From Mesorhizobium japonicum MAFF 303099 (GTDB lineage: Bacteria > Pseudomonadota > Alphaproteobacteria > Rhizobiales > Rhizobiaceae), in the NCBI RefSeq assembly GCF_000009625.1, contig NC_002678.2, positions 1,488,001 through 1,552,000 of the forward strand: a DNA stretch of 64,000 nucleotides, read 5' to 3'. Within the stretch, counting starts at the first letter, position 1, and each line of letters starts with the position of its first letter. This document shows, in pieces, positions 26,244 to 34,780 of the stretch. A program made the position numbers and the translations under genes. Under the pieces are notes generated by a model. The model worked only from the letters and a program-made list of their open reading frames with translations, did not search any database and was not told the DNA's origin.

Positions 26244-27236
26244 TTATGTGGCGAAGCCAACGCCATAGTGCGTGTACCTCTCCACGTCTGTCAGGGGTTC
26301 CAGCAGACGGTTGGCGGAGACGCGGATCGACCTGATACTAAATATAACCTCGCCTGCGGTTGTCAGAATTTTGTCGATGCCGTTTGCTCTATAGCAAACA
26401 CAATAAATGACCCTGACGAAAGTGGCGTCAACAACAACACCAGACGATTGGTCGGCGTCTGGCACAACACCACGATTATTCGGAATTTCATCCCTGAGAT
26501 ATTCCCAAAAACCTCTTTGTTTGCCGGGGAAAATCACTTTGTGGTTGTTTTCCCACGAGGACGTAACAACGCTGGATTCGGCGAACTTGCGCACGGCAGT
26601 TATGTTGCTGGTACCAACCCGTCTAGAGAACTTAATCGTGCTCTTCAGTTCGGCCGCGAATGCGGGAGTGTTCCCGGTATTTTCTGCGTCGATGGAGAAA
26701 TACAAGCTGACCTCGCCGTCATCCAAGCTGGCACTAATTTTCGGACGCTTGAGCGCCAGCCACGGCCTTTGCCCGAAAGCAAATTGCTCTCTAGCAACCT
26801 TGTTAGCCTCTACGGAGGCATTGGTGGCCACTACCGACAGAGCGGTGACCTTTCTGGCCTCATGCAAGTTCAAAAAGACAAGCCATATTCCGCCAGCAGT
26901 GAAGAGCACGGATAAAGCGGACAGGATAACCGCCCCAAGGGACCACTTAGCTACCTTTTGCTGTGCCGCCAGATCAGCCTCGCCGCGCTTAGTGTCGCGA
27001 TCGGCTTCAAGTTCATCACGAAGGCATTTTATGAGGTCGAGGCCGGTCGCGAGTCCGCAGGATTGCGCTATTTCCTGGTCGGTGTGGGATGCAAATTCTG
27101 CGGCGTAATGGTCTGCCTGCTTATCGTACTGGACACTCTCGGATGATAAGTACCAACCCATCATTGCCGCAAGGACCACACAGACGAAGGCGGCCGCGAT
27201 GCCAACTGTTAGGGTATGGTTGCGATCACCTTTCAA
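26244..27236 (-). CDS. membrane protein of unknown function
   Basis: 330 residues from a TTG at 27236 that follows AGGAGGGG with 6-nt spacing; a GTG eight codons upstream is less well placed. Two transmembrane helices (about 10-30 and 95-120) flank a charged segment, and a C-terminal soluble domain begins with FGQRPWLALKRPK, a motif seen in many uncharacterised proteobacterial membrane proteins of this build. Base composition is clearly AT-richer than the surroundings, which suggests recent acquisition. Function unknown. Confidence 0.68.
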   Translation of the reverse strand: MKGDRNHTLTVGIAAAFVCVVLAAMMGWYLSSESVQYDKQADHYAAEFASHTDQEIAQSCGLATGLDLIKCLRDELEADRDTKRGEADLAAQQKVAKWSLGAVILSALSVLFTAGGIWLVFLNLHEARKVTALSVVATNASVEANKVAREQFAFGQRPWLALKRPKISASLDDGEVSLYFSIDAENTGNTPAFAAELKSTIKFSRRVGTSNITAVRKFAESSVVTSSWENNHKVIFPGKQRGFWEYLRDEIPNNRGVVPDADQSSGVVVDATFVRVIYCVCYRANGIDKILTTAGEVIFSIRSIRVSANRLLEPLTDVERYTHYGVGFAT

Positions 27237-27318
27237 CGAAGTCCCCTCCTGCCTGCGCACATAGTGCTTGCGCTGTAACCACTACACAAGCGCTCGAAAT
27301 ACGGGCAGTGTGGATGGC

Positions 27319-27933
27319 ATGGGTGGAGCAGAAAATCAGATGGGCCTACGCGCCTTCTACTGGCGCGTCATACGTATTGCTTTCGCTGGCAAACTTGGTG
27401 TTGCTCAGGCAGCATCGGGAGCGGTTGCCACCTTCTCCGGTGCAGCCATTTGGTACTCAGGCAAGTGGGAATCCGCAGTGAACGTGATTCCTTTTGCTGT
27501 CTTTGCGGCTGTTTTTATTGCTGCGGTCGTCGTGGGATTGATTGTCGCTCCACACCGGATTTATCTGACGGAATATGCTAAGAATTTGGATCTGAAAAGG
27601 ATTCCGGACTCTGTCCGTAGGTTCGTCTCTACACACGACAAGTTCACGCTGGAGGAGGCCGCGTGCCTTTTGGCTGAAACAGACATGCGCCAAGATAACA
27701 TTGTTGGCCCCGCTTCTGGATTTCTTCACACCCTTCAAGAGAGGGCGATTGAGGGAAAATTGAAGATACTCAACGACCCACACAAAACGATACAAACATA
27801 CGGTTTTATGCGCCGTTTGCCAGCTACAAATGGTCAGCAATTTCAATTGAATAATGGACTTGAAATCACAAAGAGTGACCTAGAAAACTTAGCAACTGAG
27901 TTTAGCGCGAGCATTCCCGGACTAACATCATGA
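27319..27933 (+). CDS. membrane protein of unknown function
   Basis: 204 residues from an ATG at 27319; ATG 27340 or an upstream TTG are alternatives and no start has a strong ribosome site. Two hydrophobic helices (VAQAASGAVATFSGAAIWY and the next from VNVIPFAVF) precede a soluble C-terminal half that looks like a winged-helix or small helical domain (KFTLEEAACLLAETD). No family is recognised. It is divergent from the preceding membrane protein and shares its AT-rich composition, so both probably arrived together. Confidence 0.62.
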   Translation: MGGAENQMGLRAFYWRVIRIAFAGKLGVAQAASGAVATFSGAAIWYSGKWESAVNVIPFAVFAAVFIAAVVVGLIVAPHRIYLTEYAKNLDLKRIPDSVRRFVSTHDKFTLEEAACLLAETDMRQDNIVGPASGFLHTLQERAIEGKLKILNDPHKTIQTYGFMRRLPATNGQQFQLNNGLEITKSDLENLATEFSASIPGLTS

Positions 27934-28332
27934 CCGATAATCCCAATCACCGCTTCGAAGCCGGCGCAGGCAGATATCTTGGCGCGCAGCCATGCGGTCG
28001 AGCAGCATCGCCCCTTTTGTCGAGGCGCAAATCTCCGAAACGGCCCAGCGATGGTTGCTCAACAAGCATGCGACACCTCGAAACAAAGCAAAGAGCCTGA
28101 CACAGAATCACGCCGAAAGCCCAGACCGCCAGCCCTCCTCAAGCCGAGAGTCAATCCGCCGCACTGCACTGCCAGATGTGTGCATTCCGTAGCCGCTTGC
28201 GGGGGACTGGCGCGACCGTGGCCTGAGCTTTCTGAGCAATGTCTTTGCTTTACGAAGGCCCCCTCTCCGGCCGCTTCGCGGCCACCTCTCCCCCACTTCC
28301 GTGGGGGCGAGGAACCCAAGCCTGTCAAGGCC
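27934..28332. other. intergenic region, ends in a repeat element
   Basis: About 400 bp. Several frames cross it but none has a ribosome site or protein-like composition. The right end carries the palindromic element at 28261-28312. Confidence 0.5.
28261..28312. repeat. double-hairpin intergenic repeat
   Basis: Two hairpins in a row: GGCCGC-TTC-GCGGCC and CCCCCAC-TTCC-GTGGGGG, joined by a short C/T-rich spacer. This has the look of the palindromic mosaic elements scattered in rhizobial genomes. It sits just after the stop of the SDR gene. Confidence 0.62.
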
Positions 28333-29037
28333 TCACAGCGCCCTTATAACCCCCCCATCCACGCGGATGTTCTGGCCGGTGATATAGCCCGCCCCCTCCG
28401 AAGCCAGGAACGCAATCGTCGCGGCGACCTCCTCTGATGTGCCGTAGCGCTGCATCGGCACGTTGTCGCGGCGCTCTTCGACGGTCGGCAGGCTGTCGAT
28501 CCAGCCGGGCAGCACATTGTTCATGCGCACATTGTCGGCGGCGTAAGTGTTGGAGAAGATCTTGGTGTAGGCGGTCACTCCGGCGCGGAACACGGCCGAG
28601 GTCGGGAACATCACGTTCGGCTCGGCGACCCAGGCCGTCGAGATGTTGATGATGGCGCCGCCCTTCTGCTTGACCATTTGCGGCGCCACGATGCGCACCG
28701 GCCGGATGACGTTCATCAGATAGACGTCCATGCCGGTGCGCCACTGCTCGTCCGTGATCTCCAGGATCGGCGCGCGCGGCCCGTGGCCGCCGCTGTTGAC
28801 CAGCACGTCGATGCGGCCAAAACGCTCCAGCGTCAGGTCGGCGAGGCGCTGCAAATCGTCGCTCGACTGGTTGGAGCCGGTGACGCCGAGCCCGCCCAGC
28901 TCCTTGGCCAGCGCCTCGCCCTTGCCCGAGGAAGAGAGAATGGCGACCTTGAACCCATCCGCCGCCAGGCGCTTGGCCGCCGCCGCCCCCATGCCGCTGC
29001 CACCGGCCACGACAACAGCCACTTTTTCTACACTCAT
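28333..29037 (-). CDS. SDR family oxidoreductase lacking the usual YxxxK
   Basis: 234 residues, Rossmann fold. It opens VAVVVAGGSGMGAAAAKRLA, so the TGxxxGxG motif is altered to AGGSGMG. NSGG replaces NNAG, and INISTAW supplies the active-site Ser region. Where the catalytic Tyr and Lys are expected, the sequence reads TSAVFRAGV, giving Ser and Arg instead. It resembles the FabG-like divergent SDR subgroup that lacks a full catalytic tetrad. It may bind rather than reduce a ligand, or use other residues. Divergent from a LysR regulator that probably controls it. Confidence 0.82.
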   Translation of the reverse strand: MSVEKVAVVVAGGSGMGAAAAKRLAADGFKVAILSSSGKGEALAKELGGLGVTGSNQSSDDLQRLADLTLERFGRIDVLVNSGGHGPRAPILEITDEQWRTGMDVYLMNVIRPVRIVAPQMVKQKGGAIINISTAWVAEPNVMFPTSAVFRAGVTAYTKIFSNTYAADNVRMNNVLPGWIDSLPTVEERRDNVPMQRYGTSEEVAATIAFLASEGAGYITGQNIRVDGGVIRAL

Positions 29038-29103
29038 TGGGTCTTCCTCTCAGGGTTGGCGGGCACCGCAAGCGGTGTTTTCGGGATTTGAACGGTGATA
29101 TAG

Positions 29104-29130
29104 CTGGTTCTGCCGCGCGGTTCGAACCAG
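29104..29130. promoter_or_regulatory. LysR-type operator candidate (CTGGTTC-N13-GAACCAG)
   Basis: 7-bp-arm inverted repeat in the 127-bp gap between the divergent SDR and LysR genes. Spacing is compatible with a LysR dimer site. Confidence 0.5.
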
Positions 29131-29164
29131 AATGCCTGAAATCAACCAGTAGAAAAACTCCTGC

Positions 29165-30064
29165 ATGCCCGAAGCCTTCCTCAGCCTGCCGCCGCTGAAT
29201 GCACTGCGCGCCTTCGAGGCCTCGGCGCGCCATCTCAACTTCCGCATCGCCGCCGAGGAGTTGAATGTGACCCAAGGCGCGGTGGCCCAGCACATTCGCG
29301 GCCTGGAGACCCATCTCGGCACGAAACTGTTCGAGCGGCTGCCCCGCGGCCTGGCGCTGACCGATCAGGGCCGCGCCTATGTGCCCAACATCCGCCGCGC
29401 CTTCGACCTGATCTCGGAGGCAACCTTGCTGCTGCGTCCCGAGCCGGCACGGCTGACGATCAGCGTGACGCCGAGCTTCGCCACCAAATGGCTGATCCCC
29501 CGGCTGCAGGATTTCATGGCCGACAATCCGCTGGTCGACTTGCGCGTGCTGGCGAGCGAAAGCCTGTCGAGCTTCCAGGCCGATGGCGTCGACATAGCGG
29601 TGCGGCAAGGTCGCCCGCCCTTCGGCGCCGGCCTGGTCGTCGACCTGCTGTTTCCCCAGCAGATCATCGCAATCTGCAGCCCGGCCTTGCTGCCGGCCGG
29701 CGCCACCGAAATCCCGGCGGCCGAAATCCAGCATCACGTGCTGCTGCACGACGCGCACAATCTGTGGCCGGAATTCATGGAAAAGGTGGTCGGCCTGAAG
29801 ATGACGGCAGAGCTGAAACGCATGCGCTTCAACCAGACCAGCCTCGCCATCGACGCGGCCATCGCCGGCCAGGGCATAGCGCTGGCCAGCCGCTTCCTCG
29901 TCGCCGCCGACCTCGCCGCCGGCCGGCTCGTCCAGCCGGTCAGCGGCGAAATGCGTGGCACGCAGGATTTCCATGTCGTGATGCCGAGAAAGCAGCGCCA
30001 TCCCGAGCCGACGCAGGCCGTGCGGCAATGGCTGCTGGACGCGGGGGAACGGGCGTTGTTGTGA
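29165..30064 (+). CDS. LysR family transcriptional regulator (GcvA-like)
   Basis: 299 residues. The N terminus (LPPLNALRAFEASARHLNFRIAAEELNVTQGAVAQHIRGLE) is the LysR winged helix in the variant typical of GcvA-like members; residues 95-295 form the periplasmic-binding-like effector domain. It is divergent from the SDR at 28333-29037 and likely regulates it and itself through the inverted repeat between them. Confidence 0.93.
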   Translation: MPEAFLSLPPLNALRAFEASARHLNFRIAAEELNVTQGAVAQHIRGLETHLGTKLFERLPRGLALTDQGRAYVPNIRRAFDLISEATLLLRPEPARLTISVTPSFATKWLIPRLQDFMADNPLVDLRVLASESLSSFQADGVDIAVRQGRPPFGAGLVVDLLFPQQIIAICSPALLPAGATEIPAAEIQHHVLLHDAHNLWPEFMEKVVGLKMTAELKRMRFNQTSLAIDAAIAGQGIALASRFLVAADLAAGRLVQPVSGEMRGTQDFHVVMPRKQRHPEPTQAVRQWLLDAGERALL

Positions 30065-30131
30065 GGCCGACACGGCCATTCCCACGACGGTGCGAAGGCC
30101 AATCGGATCGACCAATGCATCCTGGCCGATA

Positions 30132-30851
30132 TCACATACTGTCGGCACATAGCCGATTGCAGTCGGCGGTTTTGATTTCCTGCATAAAGACCTTGAGCGA
30201 TTCTTGAGCAGTAGGAGGAAGCTTTGCCGCCAACGGAACAAACATATCAACCAAGGCTTGGCGACGATCCGTAGAGACGCTCTGTGCCAGATAAGGGCCA
30301 CCGGATCTTAGCGACTCAACGAGAGTTATCTCGTTCTCATCCGTCAGTGTCGGATCAGCCAGAAAAATAGAGGCGCCGCGAAACATCTTTTCTATGCCTC
30401 GTCGAGCTTTGGCGCCATTGGCGCGCAGCATTTCCGCAACGTTTGGTTGGTGCGCAAGGAAATCATCGAAAGCTGGCTGAGAAGCACCCGCCACCCGAAT
30501 CGCAAGCGCCATTGACTGTGTGGCTTCGTTGACCAGTGGTGATTGGGTAGCTTGACCGTAAAGTCTCACCAACGATCCACTTTTGTCCATCACCAGAGCC
30601 AGCGTGTCCAGGTCACTCATATCGTACGGTGGCGAGCCTATGAGAGCGTCACCGTTCCAGATTTTCTGGAGTGTTTCCCGGTCCCTAGGGTCATCAAGCC
30701 TTGGCAACCTGCCTTCAATCTGTCGCTGCCTCAAAAGTTCATCGAATCTGGAGAACAAATCCTTCGCGTAAGCCGGGGCGGTTGGTGGAACGTGAGCAAG
30801 CGCTGATGTCACGAAAAGCGCGGCAAAGATCGAATACAGTAGACGCTTCAT
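30132..30851 (-). CDS. exported protein of unknown function
   Basis: 239 residues with a signal peptide (LLYSIFAALFVTSALA, cleavage before HVPPTAP or nearby). The mature part is helical and charged, with a Cys pair near the end (TADCNRLCADS). No family is recognised. It lies 8 bp downstream of the TPR protein gene and is surely in the same transcript. Composition is less GC-rich than the flanks. An interaction between exported protein and TPR partner is possible but unproven. Confidence 0.72.
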   Translation of the reverse strand: MKRLLYSIFAALFVTSALAHVPPTAPAYAKDLFSRFDELLRQRQIEGRLPRLDDPRDRETLQKIWNGDALIGSPPYDMSDLDTLALVMDKSGSLVRLYGQATQSPLVNEATQSMALAIRVAGASQPAFDDFLAHQPNVAEMLRANGAKARRGIEKMFRGASIFLADPTLTDENEITLVESLRSGGPYLAQSVSTDRRQALVDMFVPLAAKLPPTAQESLKVFMQEIKTADCNRLCADSM

Positions 30852-30859
30852 ACCGTTCC

Positions 30860-32215
30860 TTACTTGATAACTTTCAAGGGCCGCCGACGCTGCGCAATCA
30901 AGGCCAGGCGGTAGTCTATGTTGTCGACCGGAGCGCCGCGCTCCTTTGCTTCAAGCAGGCGTTTCCGAGCGTCCCCGAATCTGAGCATGCGCTTTTCATA
31001 CAAGACTGCCAACGCCAACCTGTGGGACCATTCGGCTGGCTCCATGTCGATCGCATGCAGCAGAGCTTTCTCCGATTCATCATATCGGTCCGTCATTTCG
31101 CGGAGAAAGATGCCGTACTGATTATAGGCAAAAGCCGAAATGCCGCTCAGCTCGAATAGCTTGTCAAAAGTCTCTTGAGTCTCCGCTGGCGTATCTGTTT
31201 CGAAGGCCATCAGCGCCACAAGATTCTCCCAAACCTTGACATAGTCCGGCTTGAGTTCGATTGCCCGTGAATACGCCGCCTTGGCATCGCCAAAGCGGTT
31301 CAGATGATGATGATGAAGAAAACCGAGATTGAACCACGACCAGGCATCGTCAGGATCGATCTCAACGCATCGTTGCGCAAGGCTTTCGGCCTCGTGGTAG
31401 CGGCCGAAACGACGACGCAGCAATCCTGACAACTTCCCTATGGGCCAGCTATAGCGTGGATCAATTTCCATCGCCTGGCGATAGGCTTCCTCGGCCGAGA
31501 AATAGTTGCCAACCGTATCGAGCATCCAGCCGAAGGATGCCCAGGCGACATCGGCTTTTTCCGTGACTCCGTCGAGGCGGCATTGCTTGAACGACTGATA
31601 GCTCGCTTCCGCCAGTTCGCGCGCCGATTTCCCGAGGCGATGTGTGTCGGCGAGGCAATCCCATATCGTTGCGTCGCGCGGGTGAGCGACTATCCCACGC
31701 TGCAACACGGCCAGGGCTCGCGGTGCTTCCCCATTTTCGCGCATATACTCCGCAAGCCAGACGCAGTCCTGTGCAGTGTGCACTTCGCGCTCCGCGCGCG
31801 AGATGCATTCGTTGCTGAACTCCAGAAGATCGAACTCCTTAAATTGCTTCGCGAAGAAAATGCTTGTTGAAGCGCTTTGATGCGTATCAATTTTCCATCG
31901 CTCGTACAAAACGATGATCGGCTCCCGTCCAATTCCATAGACCCACGAAAATTCATCGACCATTTGCCAAAGCCGGTCCCTGTCGGACACCGCATCAACT
32001 GCTCGCAGAAGGGCAGAAACGGCAGTGTCTACATTGCCTTCCCAAGCCTCCAGATTGATCAACTCTTCCCAGGCGTCATAGCTGGACGGGTCGCTATCAA
32101 TGCTTTCGGTTAACGCCTCGCGGGATCTGAATTGAAGTCCGATAGGTTCGTCGGTCGTCATTGGCTGCTGCTGAAGTGTTACCGAAAACAACGATGTCGG
32201 ACTAAAGCTGGACAC
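30860..32215 (-). CDS. TPR repeat protein
   Basis: 451 residues from a GTG at 32215; an ATG 18 codons later is possible. Several tetratricopeptide repeats are visible, for example AEEAYRQAMEIDPRYSWP, AWSWFNLGFLHHHH, AKAAYSRAIELKPDYVKVW and SEKALLHAIDMEPAEW. Such arrays mediate protein-protein contacts. No enzymatic domain or signal peptide is visible, so it is likely cytosolic. First gene of a two-gene operon with the exported protein. Moderately AT-rich, with weak ribosome sites. Confidence 0.82.
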   Translation of the reverse strand: MSSFSPTSLFSVTLQQQPMTTDEPIGLQFRSREALTESIDSDPSSYDAWEELINLEAWEGNVDTAVSALLRAVDAVSDRDRLWQMVDEFSWVYGIGREPIIVLYERWKIDTHQSASTSIFFAKQFKEFDLLEFSNECISRAEREVHTAQDCVWLAEYMRENGEAPRALAVLQRGIVAHPRDATIWDCLADTHRLGKSARELAEASYQSFKQCRLDGVTEKADVAWASFGWMLDTVGNYFSAEEAYRQAMEIDPRYSWPIGKLSGLLRRRFGRYHEAESLAQRCVEIDPDDAWSWFNLGFLHHHHLNRFGDAKAAYSRAIELKPDYVKVWENLVALMAFETDTPAETQETFDKLFELSGISAFAYNQYGIFLREMTDRYDESEKALLHAIDMEPAEWSHRLALAVLYEKRMLRFGDARKRLLEAKERGAPVDNIDYRLALIAQRRRPLKVIK

Positions 32216-32363
32216 TAGACAGTATATCTACAATCGCCAACCCATATGAGCAACGCACAGCATCTCGGCCTAGCCCGACAGGTAGGCATGGCCCATGCTG
32301 GAATCACCAAGGTTCGGTTACTCCGACATTGTCAGCTCCATGGCGCGGCGATACGACTGCTGG
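32216..32363. other. divergent intergenic region
   Basis: Between the TPR gene and the FAD oxidoreductase. No palindrome stands out; promoters are expected here. Confidence 0.4.
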
Positions 32364-33497
32364 ATGCAGTCGAATCCTCCCCAAAAAATCGTCGTCATCG
32401 GTGGTGGCATTGCCGGCCTGTCGCTTGCGGCAGCGGTGCGGGATTGGGCTGAAGTCACCGTCCTCGAGCGCGAGCCGCATCTTGGCTATCACGCCAGCGG
32501 CCGCTCCGCCGCCTTGTTCACCGAGACCTACGGCAACCGGCTGGTGCGGGCGCTGACGCTGGCCAGCCGGCAGCAAATAGTCGAGGGCGGCTTTGTCGCC
32601 CATCGGCGCGGCGCGCTGCATGTCGGCTGGACCGGCGATGGCGCGGCAATAGACCGGCTGGCCGATGAATTGCAGGCGCTGGTGCCCAGCGTGCGCCGCC
32701 TGTCGGCGGCCGAGCTCCACGCGCTGGTTCCCGCCATTGCCATTGAAGCCACTTGCGGCGGCGCCTACGAGCCGGACGCGGTGGATATCGACACCGGCAA
32801 GATGCTGGCGGCCAACGCCTCGGCGCTGAAGGCCGGCGGCGGCTTGATCCGCGCCGGCGAGGAGGTGCGCGCCATCTCTCAAGACGGCGGCGGCCTGCGG
32901 GTGGAAACGAGTGGCGGTGTCTATCCAGCCGACATCGTCGTCAACGCCGCCGGCGCCTGGGTCGATGTCGTCGCCGGCCTGGCCGGGCTCTCCGGCCTCG
33001 GCTTCCAGCCCAAACGCCGTACCGCCTTCCTGTTCGACCCGCCTGCCGGCACCGACATCGCCAGCTGGCCGCTGGTGGTCGACCTGCACGAACAATTCTA
33101 CTTCAAGCCCGACGCCGGCAGGCTGATCGGCTCTCTCGCCGACGAGACCGACTCCGAGCCTTGCGACGCCTGGCCGGAGGACATCGACGTCGCCATCGCC
33201 GTCGACCGCATCGAGCAGGCGACGACGATGCGCATCGGCCGTCCGTCGACGCCATGGGCGGGCCTGCGCACCTTCGCGCCCGACCGCACGCCGGTCGCCG
33301 GCTTCGACCCCCGCCTGCCCGGTTTCTTCTGGCTCGGCGGCCAGGGCGGCTATGGTTTTCAGGTGTCGCTGACCTTGGCCCGGCTGAGCGCGGCGCTGAT
33401 GCGCGGCGAGCCCTTGCCGGAAGATGTCGCCGCCCTCGGCGTCACCGCCGCGGCGCTGGCGCCTGACCGCTTTCTGGTCCCGGCGACGACACTATGA
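32364..33497 (+). CDS. FAD-dependent oxidoreductase (D-amino acid/glycine oxidase family)
   Basis: 377 residues from the ATG at 32364; upstream ATGs at 32295 and 32340 are possible. Starts with the FAD-binding dinucleotide motif VVIGGGIAGLSLAAAV, then ASGRSAALFTETYGN and a C-terminal GLRTFAPDRTPVAG...GQGGYGFQ motif typical of DAO-family flavoproteins, which oxidise amines or amino acids; D-arginine dehydrogenase is among the closest-looking relatives. It overlaps the next gene by 4 nt (ATGA), so they are translationally coupled. Confidence 0.87.
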   Translation: MQSNPPQKIVVIGGGIAGLSLAAAVRDWAEVTVLEREPHLGYHASGRSAALFTETYGNRLVRALTLASRQQIVEGGFVAHRRGALHVGWTGDGAAIDRLADELQALVPSVRRLSAAELHALVPAIAIEATCGGAYEPDAVDIDTGKMLAANASALKAGGGLIRAGEEVRAISQDGGGLRVETSGGVYPADIVVNAAGAWVDVVAGLAGLSGLGFQPKRRTAFLFDPPAGTDIASWPLVVDLHEQFYFKPDAGRLIGSLADETDSEPCDAWPEDIDVAIAVDRIEQATTMRIGRPSTPWAGLRTFAPDRTPVAGFDPRLPGFFWLGGQGGYGFQVSLTLARLSAALMRGEPLPEDVAALGVTAAALAPDRFLVPATTL

Positions 33498-33925
33498 AAC
33501 CCACACTGCCGTTGCTGCTCAGCCTCAATGGCGGCTATGTCGACACGGCCGGCTTCCTGGCGCTGCAAGGCCTGTTCACCGCGCATGTCACCGGGAATTT
33601 CGTCACCCTCGGCGCCTCGCTGGTGCTCGGCATTTCGGGCGTGCTGGCAAAGCTGCTGGCGCTGCCGGTGTTCTGCATCGTCGTCATCCTGACCCGGCTG
33701 GCCGGCGAGCATTTGCGCCGGCGCGGACATCAGGCGCTCGGCGTGCTGCTCTCGATCAAACTGGCGCTGCTCGTCATCGGCGCGGCGCTGGCGATCCGCT
33801 TCGGCCCTTTCGCCAGCGGCGATAGCGCTGCCGCGATCGTCACCGGCATGGTGCTGGTCGCCGCCATGGCGATCCAGAACGCAGTGCACCGGGTTCATCT
33901 GGCGGCGGCCCGCCCTCGACGCTGA
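33494..33925 (+). CDS. DUF1275 (YoaK) membrane protein, N-terminal part
   Basis: 143 residues with at least three membrane helices and the family opening SLNGGYVDTAGFLALQGLF, then HVTGNFVTLG. The frame ends at TGA 33923-33925 after AARPRR, where family members continue with PPSTLMTGTTTQ. That continuation is found one frame over, starting at once in the next ORF. One missing C in a G/C run near 33912 (GGCCCGCCC) would restore a single protein of about 227 residues. YoaK proteins are inner-membrane proteins of unknown function. Confidence 0.78.
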   Translation: MKPTLPLLLSLNGGYVDTAGFLALQGLFTAHVTGNFVTLGASLVLGISGVLAKLLALPVFCIVVILTRLAGEHLRRRGHQALGVLLSIKLALLVIGAALAIRFGPFASGDSAAAIVTGMVLVAAMAIQNAVHRVHLAAARPRR

Positions 33926-34176
33926 TGACCGGCACCACCACCCAGATCATGATCGACCTCGCCGATCTCATCGGCGGCCCGGCACTGGAGGCCCGCCCGG
34001 CGCTCATTGCCCGCCTGCGGCGCATGGCGGCGGCGGTCGCCGTCTTCGCCGCCGGCTGCGCGGCTGCCGCCCTCGGCTATGCCTACGCCAATGTCTGGTG
34101 TTTTATCGTTCCGCCGGTGATCGCACTCGCCGCGCTGCTGCTGCGGCTTTCCGCGCCGGAGGCGGAAGCCAAATAG
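33925..34176 (+). CDS. DUF1275 (YoaK) membrane protein, C-terminal part
   Basis: 83 residues beginning MTGTTTQIMIDLADLI, which is the middle of the DUF1275 family, with two more membrane helices. Its ATG overlaps the upstream stop in TGATG, so reinitiation could couple the two halves. The split is best explained by a one-base deletion, real or from sequencing; a functional two-piece protein cannot be excluded. Confidence 0.72.
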   Translation: MTGTTTQIMIDLADLIGGPALEARPALIARLRRMAAAVAVFAAGCAAAALGYAYANVWCFIVPPVIALAALLLRLSAPEAEAK

Positions 34177-34182
34177 GTAGCC

Positions 34183-34647
34183 TCACCCTTCATCCGTCCA
34201 GATCAGGCGCAGCAGGCGCAGCAGCGTCGCCCGCTCCTTCTTGGTCAACCTTTGCAGAAACCTGTCCTCGTGCCGGCGAACCTGTCGCCGCCAGCCCGGC
34301 ATCGCCTGTCTGGCCGCCGGCGTCAGGGTCAGCATCCGCACGCGCTTGTCCTCGGCGTGGTCGTCGCGCTCGACCAATCCGCGCTCTTCCAGTTCGGCAA
34401 GCAGCGGCGCCATGTTGGCGCTCTTCATGCCGAGCAGGCGGCACAGTTCCGCGGCGCGGATGCCTGGCCGCTCATCGATCAGAGCCAGCATGCCATAGGT
34501 GACCGGGCGCAGGCCCGCTTCGGTCAGCTCGACCGCGAAATCATTGAGCGCGAAGGCCGAGGCGCGCTTGAGATTGTAGCCGATCTGCGCATCGAGCGCG
34601 TCGTCGGACATCATTTCTGGCCCGATGTGAGGCTGGGTTTCGTCCAT
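34183..34647 (-). CDS. MarR family transcriptional regulator
   Basis: 154 residues with the MarR winged helix: RPVTYGMLALIDERPGIRAAELCRLLGM, then ELEERGLVERDDHAEDKRVRMLTLT with the characteristic DxRxR-type wing. Divergent from the hydroxycinnamoyl-CoA hydratase gene, with two CTATG-N3-CATAG boxes in between. MarR repressors of such operons are known to be released by hydroxycinnamoyl-CoA thioesters, which fits the neighbours. Confidence 0.92.
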   Translation of the reverse strand: MDETQPHIGPEMMSDDALDAQIGYNLKRASAFALNDFAVELTEAGLRPVTYGMLALIDERPGIRAAELCRLLGMKSANMAPLLAELEERGLVERDDHAEDKRVRMLTLTPAARQAMPGWRRQVRRHEDRFLQRLTKKERATLLRLLRLIWTDEG

Positions 34648-34691
34648 GCCAACCGATCGCCGCGATGCCGGCTCTTGTCAAGCGAAAAAGA

Positions 34692-34730
34692 CTATGCGAC
34701 ATAGCAATCGAGATAGCTATGCTCCATAGC
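34692..34730. promoter_or_regulatory. twin MarR operator boxes (CTATG-N3-CATAG)
   Basis: Box 1 is CTATG-CGA-CATAG (34692-34704). Box 2 is GCTATG-CTC-CATAGC (34716-34730). Their centres are 25 bp apart, and both lie in the divergent promoter gap. Confidence 0.7.
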
Positions 34731-34780
34731 AATTTCCATGACTGCGATCATGACTGCGATGGAGCGGGAGGAGACCGACC

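Noticed and set aside
28325..30301. 658-codon minus frame spanning the SDR and LysR genes
   Set aside because: It runs out of frame through the SDR and antisense to the LysR gene; composition is not protein-like.
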